Shown: positions 1 to 7,734, numbered from the stretch's first letter. The stretch: 12,095 nt of DNA from Chitinophaga pinensis (GCA_943324055.2 CALPKD020000014.1:1-12095); one strand, 5' to 3'. Numbers and translations: made by a program. Notes: a model not told the origin generated them from the sequence alone.

Positions 1-149
1 CATACAAATACTACGTCTCTTTTTTGTGCTTTTAAATAGCGTGCATAGATATCAGCTGGTAAATAAGCCCCTGCTAAGTGACCAATATGTTTAAGTCCAT
101 TTGCATAAGGGAGGGCCGCTGTAATCAAATATCGTTTAGGCGTGTTCAT
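1..149 (-). CDS. metG: Methionyl-tRNA synthetase, N-terminal fragment (runs off left edge)
   Basis: Charges tRNA-Met with methionine in the cytoplasm, including the initiator tRNA. Only the first 49 codons are present, read leftward from the ATG at 149-147. They contain the class I aminoacyl-tRNA synthetase signature: a beta-strand ([13 protein letters not shown]), then HIGH at residues 21-24, followed by [16 protein letters not shown], which is characteristic of MetRS rather than other class I enzymes. The partial codon at the edge (TG-) fits the usual VCG that follows VVFV in MetRS. The start is well placed because the family begins a few residues before the first strand and a promoter box ends 5 bp upstream of the ATG. 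The catalytic KMSKS motif and the anticodon-binding domain lie outside the window. The gene is divergent from ldcA with a 27-bp gap. Confidence 0.95.
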   Translation of the reverse strand, partial: MNTPKRYLITAALPYANGLKHIGHLAGAYLPADIYARYLKAQKRDVVFV

Positions 150-154
150 TCCTG

Positions 155-185
155 CAAAAGTACTTAATATTGTGGTATGATTCAA
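155..185 (-). promoter_or_regulatory. metG promoter (Bacteroidota -33/-7 type), overlapping the ldcA start
   Basis: On the minus strand TTG (185-183) is followed by 20 nt and then TACTTTTG (162-155), a full match to the Bacteroidota -7 consensus TAnnTTTG with the usual spacer. The box ends 5 nt before the metG ATG at 149, so transcription should begin at or within a few bases of the start codon, giving a leaderless or near-leaderless message. The -33 element lies inside the first codons of ldcA on the other strand. The start site is inferred, not seen. Confidence 0.6.
165..172 (+). promoter_or_regulatory. Possible ldcA -7 box
   Basis: TAATATTG matches five of the six fixed bases of TAnnTTTG and ends 4 nt before the ldcA ATG. 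Twenty bases upstream there is only GTG (142-144) in place of TTG, so the -33 element is weak. The same octamer occurs in the much better blaI promoter at 11814-11821. If real, it faces the metG promoter in the same 30 bp, so the two would compete for polymerase. Confidence 0.3.
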
Positions 186-1079
186 CCTCCTAACCTGAGA
201 CCCGGAGACACTATTGGGATCGTTTGCCCTGCTGGCGCGATAGATATCAAAATTGTCCAAAATTGCGCCGAAACACTTCAGATATGGGGGTATAAAGTGC
301 GCTTAGGAGCGACCGTTGGCACCAAGCATGATTGTTTTGCAGCAACCGATGTGGAACGAGCAGCCGATTTGCAACAAATGCTGGACGATCATACCGTAAA
401 CGCCGTATTATGTGGTAGAGGTGGGTATGGAGTAAGTCGTATCATTGATTTAGTTGATTTTACGCATTTTAAAAATCATCCGAAATGGGTGATCGGATTT
501 AGCGACATTACCGTATTGCATGCTGCGATTCAAAAGCAAGGATGCATGAGTATTCATGGACCCATGTCGGCAGCATTTAGTAAGGGCGTTTCGGGTGAAA
601 TTTTTACAGAATCACTTCGTGCAATATTAGAAGGACGACCAATGGACTTAGCTGCGAAAGCACATTCATTTAATAAAACAGGAAATGTGCAGGGCAGGTT
701 GGTTGGTGGAAATTTATGTTTGGTGGCACACTTAATTGGATCAAAGTATAGCTTTGATACCAAAGGCAAGATCTTGTTTTTAGAAGATGTCGGGGAGTAT
801 CATTATAATTTAGATAGATTGGTGATTCAAATTAAAAATGCCGGATTGTTTGATGGGTTGGCTGGATTAATAGTAGGGGGCTTTACAGATATGAAAGACA
901 AGTCCACTGACTTTGGAGCTACCGCATTTGAAATCATTCAACACCATACCGCCGAATACGATTATCCTATTTGCTTTGATTTTCCGATTAGCCATGATTT
1001 GAATAATGTGGCCGTTAAGGAAGGGGGGCAATATTATTTAACCATCGATGATGAACTTGTAACCCTTAAGGAAGCATAA
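177..1079 (+). CDS. ldcA: LD-carboxypeptidase (peptidase family S66, LdcA/MccF)
   Basis: A serine peptidase that removes the terminal D-alanine from murein tetrapeptides (an L,D bond) during peptidoglycan recycling; relatives such as MccF instead cleave microcin C-type compounds. The 300-residue protein matches the usual family length of about 300. The N-terminal domain opens with [17 protein letters not shown], typical of the family; CGRGGYG is at residues 79-85. The nucleophile is Ser109 in GFSDIT. The other triad residues are Glu203 in FLEDVGE and His273 in FPISHD, in the expected order and spacing. There is no signal peptide, which fits a cytoplasmic recycling enzyme. The ATG at 177 is chosen because the family motif begins within six residues. 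It is a single gene, with about 115 bp to the next one. The peptidoglycan role is more likely than microcin immunity, since no antibiotic-peptide genes lie nearby. Confidence 0.9.
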   Translation: MIQPPNLRPGDTIGIVCPAGAIDIKIVQNCAETLQIWGYKVRLGATVGTKHDCFAATDVERAADLQQMLDDHTVNAVLCGRGGYGVSRIIDLVDFTHFKNHPKWVIGFSDITVLHAAIQKQGCMSIHGPMSAAFSKGVSGEIFTESLRAILEGRPMDLAAKAHSFNKTGNVQGRLVGGNLCLVAHLIGSKYSFDTKGKILFLEDVGEYHYNLDRLVIQIKNAGLFDGLAGLIVGGFTDMKDKSTDFGATAFEIIQHHTAEYDYPICFDFPISHDLNNVAVKEGGQYYLTIDDELVTLKEA

Positions 1080-1112
1080 GGATATCTATATGTAAATTTC
1101 TATAGCGCCTAT

Positions 1113-1124
1113 TTGTTTAAACAA
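1113..1124. repeat. 12-bp perfect palindrome upstream of the secreted-protein gene
   Basis: TTGTTTAAACAA reads identically on both strands and sits in the 116-bp gap after ldcA, about 45 bp upstream of the -7 box at 1170. It could be a small operator or chance in AT-rich DNA. It has no T-run or GC-rich stem, so it is not a convincing terminator for ldcA. Confidence 0.3.
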
Positions 1125-1169
1125 GCGTTAATATTGAGCCAGATTGATATTGCAAAGTAATTATTGTAG

Positions 1170-1177
1170 TAAATTTG
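1170..1177 (+). promoter_or_regulatory. -7 promoter box of the secreted-protein gene; decides its start
   Basis: TAAATTTG is a full match to TAnnTTTG. TTG triplets upstream at 1144-1146 and 1150-1152 give spacers of 23 and 17 nt, at the edges of the usual range. The box includes the TTG at 1175-1177 that would otherwise look like a start codon. A transcript starting about 7 nt further on would leave that TTG out, so the ATG at 1196 is preferred. Confidence 0.5.
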
Positions 1178-1195
1178 AATATAAAACCAAATCTT

Positions 1196-2773
1196 ATGCG
1201 TAAGTCGTTGTTTAGTATAATCATTACCCTGTTATTAGGAATGCAATTTTCATTTGCACAATCTTATGTGTTATCAGGTATTGAAAAGACGGACAAAGAG
1301 GGCATGCAATATGAAGTGCTTGGGAAAGTCGCGAATCACTATTGGATTTTCAAAAAAAATGGTTCAAATGCAACCATTGCACAGTATAATGAGCAAATGC
1401 AATTGAGCAAACAAAATGATCTTTCCTTTTTGCCAGCCTCTTTTAATAGTATTGAATTTGTCAGTTATCCAGATAAGGTATTTGCATTTTATCAGTTTCA
1501 AATCAACACTACGGTGTATGCCGCGGTTGCTGAATTAAATAGTGAAGGCCAATTAGTAGGTACTCCAAAAATCATTGACACTGCCGAAAAAATTCGTCCA
1601 GGATCAACGGCCAAGGTGTTCAATCTTTTGAGAAGTGATGACCACCAAAAATTAGTTTTATTTAGCGTGAATACCACAAAGGCGGCTGCAATAAAAGTGA
1701 ATGTGGTTTTATTGAGCACCAACTTTGAAATACTAAACCAGGCGCAAATCAGCGTGAATTCGCTAAATAAAAAAAGTAACTTATCTGATTTCGCAATTGA
1801 CAATAAGGGAAATTTATTATGCCTACGCAATACCACTCAAGACGGGTCATCTCCTGCTGTAAGCTTACTATACCTTGCTGCTGACGGTAGTCAAGTCATT
1901 GAATCGGCTATTATCAACAATACTTTATTGTTGGATGATATCAGACTAAAAGTGGATAATGCAAATGGGCATGTTGTTTTAAATTCATTTTATGCGACTT
2001 CCAAAAAAGGAAATGTTGAGGGTTTGTATTCCTATGTGTGGGATTTAAATACTAAAAAGGAACTATCGACAAGCGCCAATCGTTTTACCGATGCAATAAG
2101 AGCTGCAGTAAGTAGTAAGCGAAATTTGAAAGATGCGTTTGATGAATTTTATTTCGATAAAATAATCACTCAAGCAGACGGGAGTTTTGTAGTCGTTGCA
2201 GAAGCTGCTACCACTTATTCCAACAGCACCGCGTTTTCAAGATGGGATTATTATTGGGGCGGCCCTTTTTATAATTCCTATATGTTCAACTATTGGAACC
2301 GACCTTTTGGATTTTATCCTTGGACCAGATTTGGATTCGGATTTACGATGCGCCCATGGTCTTGGGGCCCTTGGATGAATCCATATGCATCTTTTGGCTA
2401 TCCAAGAGTAACGTATAATGCCAATAAAGTGGCACTTATTTCAATGGATGTAAAGGGGAATGTAATGGGTGTAAAAACGATTGATAAATCACAGTCCGAT
2501 GAAAGTACTGACCAGTTTATTGGGTATGGTACCATTGAAACTGCAAATGGGTTTACTTTTATATATCACAACAAGGAAAAGAGAGTTCATCAACTGGTAT
2601 TAAATACACTCAATAAGGACGGCAGTATAACTAAAGGGAATACAATCATTTTACAAGAAAAGAAGTATGAGTGGATGCCTAAAATGTTAAAACAAGTGGG
2701 CGACAATGAAGCAATCTTACCTTATCAGTTCAAAAATAAAATTGGGTTTGCAAAAATTAAAATAAACAAATAA
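1196..2773 (+). CDS. Secreted protein of unknown function with an aromatic-rich segment
   Basis: I do not recognise a named family. From the ATG at 1196 the protein has 525 residues. It starts with a clear signal peptide (Met-Arg-Lys, a hydrophobic stretch of about 14 residues, then FSFAQ), so it should be exported across the inner membrane. The body is rich in beta-prone stretches and short repeats of the type 'GNLLCLRN' and 'GSFVVVAE', which suggests a beta-propeller-like fold, but this is only an impression. At about residues 347-406 (bases 2235-2415) lies a segment in which about 24 of 59 residues are Trp, Tyr or Phe, with many Gly and Pro; after it the ordinary sequence resumes. There is no C-terminal sorting domain of the Por type. 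An in-frame TTG at 1175 would add seven residues but lies inside a promoter box. The next gene begins 2 bp after the stop, so the two are probably co-translated. Confidence 0.75.
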   Translation: MRKSLFSIIITLLLGMQFSFAQSYVLSGIEKTDKEGMQYEVLGKVANHYWIFKKNGSNATIAQYNEQMQLSKQNDLSFLPASFNSIEFVSYPDKVFAFYQFQINTTVYAAVAELNSEGQLVGTPKIIDTAEKIRPGSTAKVFNLLRSDDHQKLVLFSVNTTKAAAIKVNVVLLSTNFEILNQAQISVNSLNKKSNLSDFAIDNKGNLLCLRNTTQDGSSPAVSLLYLAADGSQVIESAIINNTLLLDDIRLKVDNANGHVVLNSFYATSKKGNVEGLYSYVWDLNTKKELSTSANRFTDAIRAAVSSKRNLKDAFDEFYFDKIITQADGSFVVVAEAATTYSNSTAFSRWDYYWGGPFYNSYMFNYWNRPFGFYPWTRFGFGFTMRPWSWGPWMNPYASFGYPRVTYNANKVALISMDVKGNVMGVKTIDKSQSDESTDQFIGYGTIETANGFTFIYHNKEKRVHQLVLNTLNKDGSITKGNTIILQEKKYEWMPKMLKQVGDNEAILPYQFKNKIGFAKIKINK

Positions 2774-2775
2774 AC

Positions 2776-3747
2776 GTGGTTTTTTTATTCAGAGATCGTT
2801 CCGATATCAATTTATTTTTCCTTGTTTTATTAAGCATCGTTTTACATTTTCATGTGTGGATACATCCACCCATGGTGGTGGCGAATGCATCTGATGGCTT
2901 ATTAGCGGAGCTTATTCTGAACTACATAAAGCCCCTATCGCCAATTGCATTGATAATTATATTTCAAGTACTCATTTTAAGCCAAGCAATTCGTTTAAAC
3001 ATGTTGCTTAGTAAATTAAAAATGTTTTCTCAAATAAGCTACCTGCCTGCGTTTACGTATATATTACTTACTGCATTATTTCCTTACTGGGACGTCATCA
3101 GTTCAGGCCTTGTTGCCAATAGTTTAATTATTTGGATATTGGTTAAGCTTTTTAGATTGTATGATCAATCACAGCCTAAAACATTGGAATTTAATATCGG
3201 ACTCATTGTAGGAGGGTCTATCTTATTGTATGAGCCCATTGCAATATTGATCCCGGTGGTTTTGTTCGCATTAACTATTATTAGACCGTTTAGAATTACA
3301 GAATGGTTGGTGTTAATAATGGGTATTGTGCTCCCTTTTTATTTTATTTTCACTTTTGTTTACTTAACAAACAACGCAGCTCATTTCACTCAATTTTTAC
3401 CAAAATTGGATTGGAAGAATCCATTGGTTCGCCCCGAATTAAACGTAATTATCGCACTTGTGGTAATTACCATTCAGTTTTTAGTTGGTGTATATTTTTG
3501 GCAGGAACAACAGTCTAGGTTCATTATTCAGGTGCGCAAATATTGGGGTGTACTGCTATTAATGTTAGTTTTTACTTTTTTCCAGCCTATCATTTTTTCG
3601 GTACAGGCTTTATATGCATCTGCAATCGTAATTACCCCCTTGGCTTGTTTTATTAGCTTTGGTTATACTGTACCTAAAAGGCTTTTGATTCCAAATATCC
3701 TATTTTGGTCAGCGGCGGCGGTTATTGTGTATAACCACCTTGGTTAA
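2776..3747 (+). CDS. Polytopic inner-membrane protein, possibly DUF6427 family
   Basis: A 323-residue very hydrophobic protein with about eight to ten predicted membrane segments (roughly residues 11-29, 52-72, 90-127, 139-168, 175-197, 222-241, 256-275, 277-297 and 303-318). It has short loops and no obvious catalytic motif. The start is GTG at 2776, 2 bp after the preceding TAA; no ATG is available before Met33, which lies after the first membrane segment, so GTG with translational coupling is the best choice. The opening ([16 protein letters not shown]...HPP) and overall shape recall the uncharacterised DUF6427 membrane proteins of Bacteroidota, but that is from memory and needs a profile search. 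An undecaprenyl- or lipid-linked role is possible for such proteins, yet nothing in the sequence shows it. It probably forms a two-gene unit with the secreted protein upstream. Confidence 0.75.
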   Translation: MVFLFRDRSDINLFFLVLLSIVLHFHVWIHPPMVVANASDGLLAELILNYIKPLSPIALIIIFQVLILSQAIRLNMLLSKLKMFSQISYLPAFTYILLTALFPYWDVISSGLVANSLIIWILVKLFRLYDQSQPKTLEFNIGLIVGGSILLYEPIAILIPVVLFALTIIRPFRITEWLVLIMGIVLPFYFIFTFVYLTNNAAHFTQFLPKLDWKNPLVRPELNVIIALVVITIQFLVGVYFWQEQQSRFIIQVRKYWGVLLLMLVFTFFQPIIFSVQALYASAIVITPLACFISFGYTVPKRLLIPNILFWSAAAVIVYNHLG

Positions 3748-3784
3748 GTGAAGAATTTAACCTTTCCCGAATCTCCTATTTTGG

Positions 3785-3792
3785 TAACTTTG
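3785..3792 (+). promoter_or_regulatory. purQ -7 promoter box
   Basis: TAACTTTG is a full match to TAnnTTTG, 41 nt before the purQ ATG, and predicts a leader of about 35 nt. The -33 element is poor: TTTC at 3763-3766 with an 18-nt spacer. The leader is AT-rich, with no Shine-Dalgarno sequence and no structure resembling a purine riboswitch. Confidence 0.5.
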
Positions 3793-3833
3793 AGCCTCCT
3801 AACAAATACCTCTTTAAAGTAAAATATATAGTT

Positions 3834-4496
3834 ATGAAATTTGGCGTTGTCGTATTCCCGGGATCAAATTGTGATAGAGATATGCAAGATGCCTTAGAAA
3901 AGGATCTTGGCTTCCCAGTTGAGATGCTTTGGCACAAGGATAGTGACCTGTCACATTTTACGACAGAGGATTGTATAGTGCTTCCTGGAGGGTTTTCTTA
4001 CGGGGATTATTTACGCTGCGGAGCGATTGCCAAGTTCAGCCCAATGATGCAATCCGTGATTGAATTCGCAAATAAAGGCGGAAAGGTTTTAGGAGTTTGT
4101 AATGGCTTTCAAATTTTATGTGAGAGTGGCTTATTGCCGGGTGCCTTGTTGCAAAACGCAAATCAACAATTTATTTGTAAAAATGTATTTATAAAATCTG
4201 ACGAGAGTGAAGCGCTTCAGATTCCTATTGCGCACGGAGAAGGAAGATATTATGCTGACAAAGTGACTTTAGATCATTTAGAAAAAAATAACCAAGTGCT
4301 TTTCCGCTATTGCGATGCGCAAGGAGCAGTAGGTGGTGATGCGAATCCAAATGGCTCAACATTGGATATTGCAGGTATTTGTAATGATAAAAGAAATGTA
4401 TTTGGAATGATGCCACACCCTGAGCGTGCTACCTCTGAAACATTAAGTAATATTGACGGCAAGGAAGTATTCAAAATACTAGGATTATTAAATTAA
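3834..4496 (+). CDS. purQ: Phosphoribosylformylglycinamidine synthase, glutaminase subunit
   Basis: Supplies ammonia from glutamine for the fourth step of purine synthesis, converting FGAR to FGAM together with PurL and PurS in the cytoplasm. The 220 residues match the usual PurQ length (about 225). It is a class I glutamine amidotransferase: the N-terminus [16 protein letters not shown] is diagnostic of Pur[17 protein letters not shown] (51-66) is the oxyanion region, the nucleophile is Cys89 in GVCNGFQ, and His195 and Glu197 in MPHPER complete the triad. A separate PurQ implies that this organism uses the three-part PurS/PurQ/PurL enzyme rather than the single large PurL; the partners are not in the window. 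A promoter box precedes it, and the gene for the DsbD-like domain follows 21 bp after its stop, so the redox genes may be read through from the purQ promoter. Confidence 0.96.
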   Translation: MKFGVVVFPGSNCDRDMQDALEKDLGFPVEMLWHKDSDLSHFTTEDCIVLPGGFSYGDYLRCGAIAKFSPMMQSVIEFANKGGKVLGVCNGFQILCESGLLPGALLQNANQQFICKNVFIKSDESEALQIPIAHGEGRYYADKVTLDHLEKNNQVLFRYCDAQGAVGGDANPNGSTLDIAGICNDKRNVFGMMPHPERATSETLSNIDGKEVFKILGLLN

Positions 4497-4517
4497 TCCT
4501 TTCAAAAAAAACCGAGT

Positions 4518-4967
4518 ATGAAAAAGGCTATTTTAATTTGTTTGTTGGCTGCATTTTCAATTGCTGCACAAGCACAAAGATTAAATCCTGTAAAATGGAC
4601 TTTCGAATCTGTGAAAAAGGCCGATAAGCAATATGATATAGTGCTAACAGCAACCGTGGATGCGCCATGGCATATTTACTCGCAAACGGTAAAGAAAGGC
4701 CCCATTCCAACTACCATTACATTTAAGCCAAACCCTTTGGTTAAGCTAAGTGGCGGTACCAAAGAGATTGGCAAATTAGAATCCAACTTTGATAAAAATT
4801 TTGATGCAATCATTGGTTCTTATGCTGGGAAGGTTCAATTTAAACAATCCATTGTTTTGAAAGCTGCTAGCAAAACTAAGTTGACTGGAAGTATTGAATA
4901 TATGGTTTGTAATGATGAAAAATGCTTGCCGCCTGTAAGTATTCCGTTTGAAGTAACTATACAATAG
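4518..4967 (+). CDS. Secreted stand-alone DsbD N-terminal-like domain (periplasmic thiol carrier)
   Basis: A 149-residue protein with a signal peptide (MKKAILICLL...AQAQ, cleavage near residue 20) followed by a single domain resembling the N-terminal immunoglobulin-like domain of DsbD. Shared features are APWHIYSQ (49-56) and the C-terminal YMVCNDEKCLPP, in which Cys131 and Cys136 correspond to the redox pair of nDsbD; E. coli has five residues between the cysteines, here there are four. In DsbD this pair takes electrons from the C-terminal thioredoxin domain and passes them to periplasmic substrates. The gene lies 37 bp before a full DsbD whose own N-terminal domain lacks these cysteines, so it probably serves as that enzyme's outlet. 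It is 21 bp after purQ. It could also be described as a TlpA-associated or generic 'DsbD alpha' protein; its exact target is unknown. Confidence 0.85.
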   Translation: MKKAILICLLAAFSIAAQAQRLNPVKWTFESVKKADKQYDIVLTATVDAPWHIYSQTVKKGPIPTTITFKPNPLVKLSGGTKEIGKLESNFDKNFDAIIGSYAGKVQFKQSIVLKAASKTKLTGSIEYMVCNDEKCLPPVSIPFEVTIQ

Positions 4968-5004
4968 TTCTATTTTTTTTAAGCCAACGTTTAAATAATT
5001 TATT

Positions 5005-6939
5005 TTGAGTAAAGTTTTTTCTTTTTTCGTCTCCGCACTTTTAGCATTGTTTGTAACAGTTACTGCACAAGCACAAACGGATAGCATAGTAAGTGCAAGT
5101 GTTCAAGCAACTTTAGTAAATGATAGCACCTATCTTGTCAAAGGCAATTTGCAATTAGTCACTGGGTGGCATATTTATGGCAATAATCCAGACGGTTTAA
5201 ATGCACCGGCTTTCCAATTTAAATTAGAAACAGTAAAGCCGGTTGGCGCTATTGCATTTTCAATCTCTTCGGTAAAGCAAAAAGATGTCCTATTTGCTAA
5301 GGCAAATGTTTTCTTAAAATCATTGGACATCACTCAGTCCATTCAAATAAAAGGGTTTCAACCAGATAGCTTGAAGGGTTTATTGTTAGTGAATGTAGGG
5401 AAAGGGGATCAGTTTTACGCGCTAGAACTGCCTATTAGCGTGGCTTTGGCCAATGGGCAAAAAGTAGCTGGCCTTGAAGTGTTATTGCCAAGTGCTGCTA
5501 CCACGCCTCCTGAGGGTGCTTGCGGTGATGCCGCTCATGACAGTAAAAAATCAACAGGACTTGCTGTTTTTATATTAGGCTTTTTGGGCGGGCTGATTGC
5601 ATTAATTACCCCTTGTGTGTTTCCAATGATTCCGGTTACCGTTTCCTTTTTCACAAAGCGTTCAAAAACTAAAAAACAAGGAATACAAAATGGATTAATG
5701 TATGGGTTAAGTATTTTTTTAATTTACTTATTAGCTAGTGTTCCTTTCCATATTATAGGAAATGTACAACCCGAAATATTCAATAGTATTTCAACCAATG
5801 CAACCTTGAATATTATTTTCTTTATTGTATTTATATTTTTCTCGATTTCCTTTTTCGGTTATTTCGAAATTACGCTGCCAAGTGGTATTGCCAATGTTGC
5901 GGATTCGAGAAGTGGGCTTGGAAGTTTTGGTGGTATCTTTTTTATGGCAATTACACTAGCCATTGTTTCTTTTTCATGTACTGGCCCTATACTAGGTACT
6001 TTACTAGTGGGCTCCTTGCAAGGAGGTGCATGGGCTTTAACACAGGGCATGGCAGGGTTTGGGCTTGCACTGGCATTGCCTTTTACTTTATTCGCCATCT
6101 TCCCGCAGTGGTTACAGAGTTTACCTAAATCGGGTGGCTGGTTAGATACAGTTAAAAAAATATTGGCGTTTTTAGAATTAGCAATGGCGTTCAAGTTTTT
6201 ATCGAATGCAGATTTGGTGCAACATTGGGGACTATTAAAAAGAGAAGTATTCTTAGGTATTTGGGCCTTAATAAGCATCGGATTAGCATTGTACTTATGG
6301 GGTAAGCTTAGATTGCCACATGATGTAAAAGGAGCTAAAATTTCACTAGGACGCAAATTAATGGGGGCCATCGCAATCTTATTTGCAGCCTACTTAATAT
6401 TTGGCATCTTCCCTAAAAATCAAGGTGCTTTAAAATTACTTAGTGGATTCCCGCCTCCAACACATTATAGCTTGTTTAGCGCTAAGGATACACATCATGG
6501 CTTACAAGCTAATGTTACCAATGATTATGCAAAGGCATTAGCAATGGCGAAAGCACAGAACAAACCTATTCTAATTGACTTTACAGGTTGGGCTTGTGTA
6601 AACTGCCGCAAGATGGAGGAAAACGTATGGAGCGACCCTGCAGTTTCAAGCTACATTGAATCCAATTTTATCTTATTGTCTTTGTATGTAGATGATCGAG
6701 CGTTGCTGCCTGCTGACAAACGTTTTACGTATACTGCCAAGTCGGGGCAAACAAAAGACATTGTAAGTGTAGGTGATTTGTGGGCCACTTTCCAAGCCGA
6801 AAATTTCAATCAAGTCACACAGCCATTGTATGTGGTACTGAGTCCTAATCAGGCTTTATTGTCTAATCCAGTGGGCTATACACCTGATATACCAACCTAC
6901 CTTAATTGGTTACAATGCAGTGTGTCAAAAAATAAATAA
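5005..6939 (+). CDS. dsbD: Thiol:disulfide interchange protein DsbD (cysteine-less N-terminal domain)
   Basis: Moves reducing electrons from cytoplasmic thioredoxin across the inner membrane. Layout of the 644 residues: signal peptide (about 1-24, ending AQAQ); N-terminal domain (25-165) containing GWHIYGN (54-60); a CcdA-like membrane domain (about 184-470) with Cys204 in ITPCVFPMIP and Cys325 in SFSCTGPILG, the intramembrane redox pair; and a C-terminal thioredoxin domain (about 505-640) with CVNC at 531-534 (ACVNCRKMEENVWSDP) and a likely cis-proline in TQPLYVV (605-611). The N-terminal domain has no cysteine between residues 25 and 172; the region matching the active loop reads VGKGDQFY. 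The start is TTG at 5005: a stop (TAA, 4996-4998) closes the frame just upstream, and no later ATG or GTG would keep the signal peptide. The gene ends 25 bp before a strong terminator. Probably co-transcribed with the preceding gene. Confidence 0.93.
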   Translation: MSKVFSFFVSALLALFVTVTAQAQTDSIVSASVQATLVNDSTYLVKGNLQLVTGWHIYGNNPDGLNAPAFQFKLETVKPVGAIAFSISSVKQKDVLFAKANVFLKSLDITQSIQIKGFQPDSLKGLLLVNVGKGDQFYALELPISVALANGQKVAGLEVLLPSAATTPPEGACGDAAHDSKKSTGLAVFILGFLGGLIALITPCVFPMIPVTVSFFTKRSKTKKQGIQNGLMYGLSIFLIYLLASVPFHIIGNVQPEIFNSISTNATLNIIFFIVFIFFSISFFGYFEITLPSGIANVADSRSGLGSFGGIFFMAITLAIVSFSCTGPILGTLLVGSLQGGAWALTQGMAGFGLALALPFTLFAIFPQWLQSLPKSGGWLDTVKKILAFLELAMAFKFLSNADLVQHWGLLKREVFLGIWALISIGLALYLWGKLRLPHDVKGAKISLGRKLMGAIAILFAAYLIFGIFPKNQGALKLLSGFPPPTHYSLFSAKDTHHGLQANVTNDYAKALAMAKAQNKPILIDFTGWACVNCRKMEENVWSDPAVSSYIESNFILLSLYVDDRALLPADKRFTYTAKSGQTKDIVSVGDLWATFQAENFNQVTQPLYVVLSPNQALLSNPVGYTPDIPTYLNWLQCSVSKNK

Positions 6940-6964
6940 AATCAACTATTTTTTTCGGGTATAT

Positions 6965-7002
6965 AAAAAGCCTCCTTCCAATGATTCGGAAGGAGGCTTT
7001 TT
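6965..7002. terminator. Bidirectional intrinsic terminator between dsbD and the sigma gene
   Basis: AAAAAGCCTCCTTCC (6965-6979) and GGAAGGAGGCTTTTT (6988-7002) form a perfect 15-bp stem with an 8-nt loop. The 3' arm ends in five T on either strand, so the hairpin can stop the dsbD transcript and the convergent sigma-factor transcript alike. It is centred in the 107-bp gap between the two stops. Confidence 0.95.
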
Positions 7003-7046
7003 GATAGCAGGATTAGCCCGCCAATTATTTAATACAGTGCAGTAGT

Positions 7047-7628
7047 TTACAAACTCATGCCGCGTTCGTTCATCATTTTTCTTAAGTTAATTAAGCCATA
7101 ACGCATTCTTCCCAAAGCGGTATTGATACTGCAGTTGGTCATTTGTGCAATTTCTTTAAAACTTAAATTTGCGTAGTGTCTTAATACAATAATTTCTCTT
7201 TGCTCTTCAGGTAATAAGTCTACTAATTCTTGAATATTTTTATGTGTTTGAGAACGCGTCATTTTATAATCAGCAGGATGATCGGAATGCTTAATGATTT
7301 CAAATAAATCCTGGTCGTCACTTGTTTTAATGGTTGGTGTGCGTTTTACTTTTCTAAAATGGTCCACACAAAAGTTATGAGAGATACGCAAAGCCCAAGG
7401 CAAAAACTTGCCTTCCTCGTTGTATTTCTTTTGTTTTAGGTTATCAATAATTTTGATAAAAATTTCTTGAATTAAATCTTCAGCCAAATAACTGTCTTTA
7501 ACCATGAATAAGATGGTGTTGTAAATTCTTTCTTGGTGACGGTCTAAAAGGGCATCAAAAGCGCGTGAGTTTCCATCCTGAAAAGACTGGATTAACTCGT
7601 TGTCGGTTAGATCTAGAACTTTTTTCAT
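7047..7628 (-). CDS. RNA polymerase sigma factor, ECF type (sigma-70 family)
   Basis: A 193-residue sigma factor with only regions 2 and 4, the layout of the extracytoplasmic-function group. Region 2 covers about residues 22-95: AEDLIQEIFIKI (49-60) is the core-binding part and WALRISHNFCVDHFRK (78-93) contacts the -10 DNA. Region 4 covers about 139-186: LPEEQREIIVLRHYANLSFKEIAQMTNCS is the helix-turn-helix for the -35 element. A 45-residue charged linker joins them. No anti-sigma gene adjoins it: downstream is a terminator and convergent dsbD, upstream divergent uvrA. It may therefore be controlled by its own level or by a distant partner. The ATG at 7628 is preceded by an A-rich leader, and a weak -7 box (TAATTTTC, 7671-7664) lies 35 bp upstream. 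The family is certain; the regulon is unknown. Confidence 0.93.
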   Translation of the reverse strand: MKKVLDLTDNELIQSFQDGNSRAFDALLDRHQERIYNTILFMVKDSYLAEDLIQEIFIKIIDNLKQKKYNEEGKFLPWALRISHNFCVDHFRKVKRTPTIKTSDDQDLFEIIKHSDHPADYKMTRSQTHKNIQELVDLLPEEQREIIVLRHYANLSFKEIAQMTNCSINTALGRMRYGLINLRKMMNERGMSL

Positions 7629-7697
7629 TTTTGTTTTTTATAGGTGTTCGAAGGTTAGGACTTGAAAATTACACTCATAAGTAGTCCATTTCGTGTT

Positions 7698-7734
7698 TGT
7701 GGAAAACGAAAAAAATGGTTCAACGCTATCCACA
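7698..7734. promoter_or_regulatory. Two inverted DnaA-box-like 9-mers in the sigma/uvrA gap
   Basis: TGTGGAAAA (7698-7706, minus-strand TTTTCCACA) and CTATCCACA (7726-7734) each differ by one base from TTATCCACA. They point toward each other 19 nt apart, so TGTGGA and TCCACA also form a 6-bp inverted repeat. Both lie in the 171-bp divergent gap. Two near matches in AT-rich DNA may be chance; nothing else here suggests a replication origin. Confidence 0.3.

Noticed and set aside
1498..1836. 112-codon minus-strand frame inside the secreted-protein gene
   Set aside because: Fully antisense to a gene with a signal peptide and promoter; no start region or recognisable domain.
2196..2378. 60-codon plus-strand frame over the aromatic-rich segment
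   Set aside because: Shifted frame of the same DNA; its composition simply reflects the Trp/Tyr/Gly codons of the real gene.
4993..5005. AAATAA-t-TTATTT inverted repeat before dsbD
   Set aside because: Only A and T in AT-rich DNA; a chance match is likely and it overlaps the start codon.
4776..5087. 103-codon minus-strand frame across the DsbD-like gene end and dsbD start
   Set aside because: It spans two well-supported genes in antisense and shows no family similarity.
5859..6371. 170-codon open frame on the minus strand inside dsbD
   Set aside because: It lies opposite the conserved membrane domain of dsbD, has no family features, and its Pro/Lys/Asn-rich content is what antisense of a membrane gene gives.
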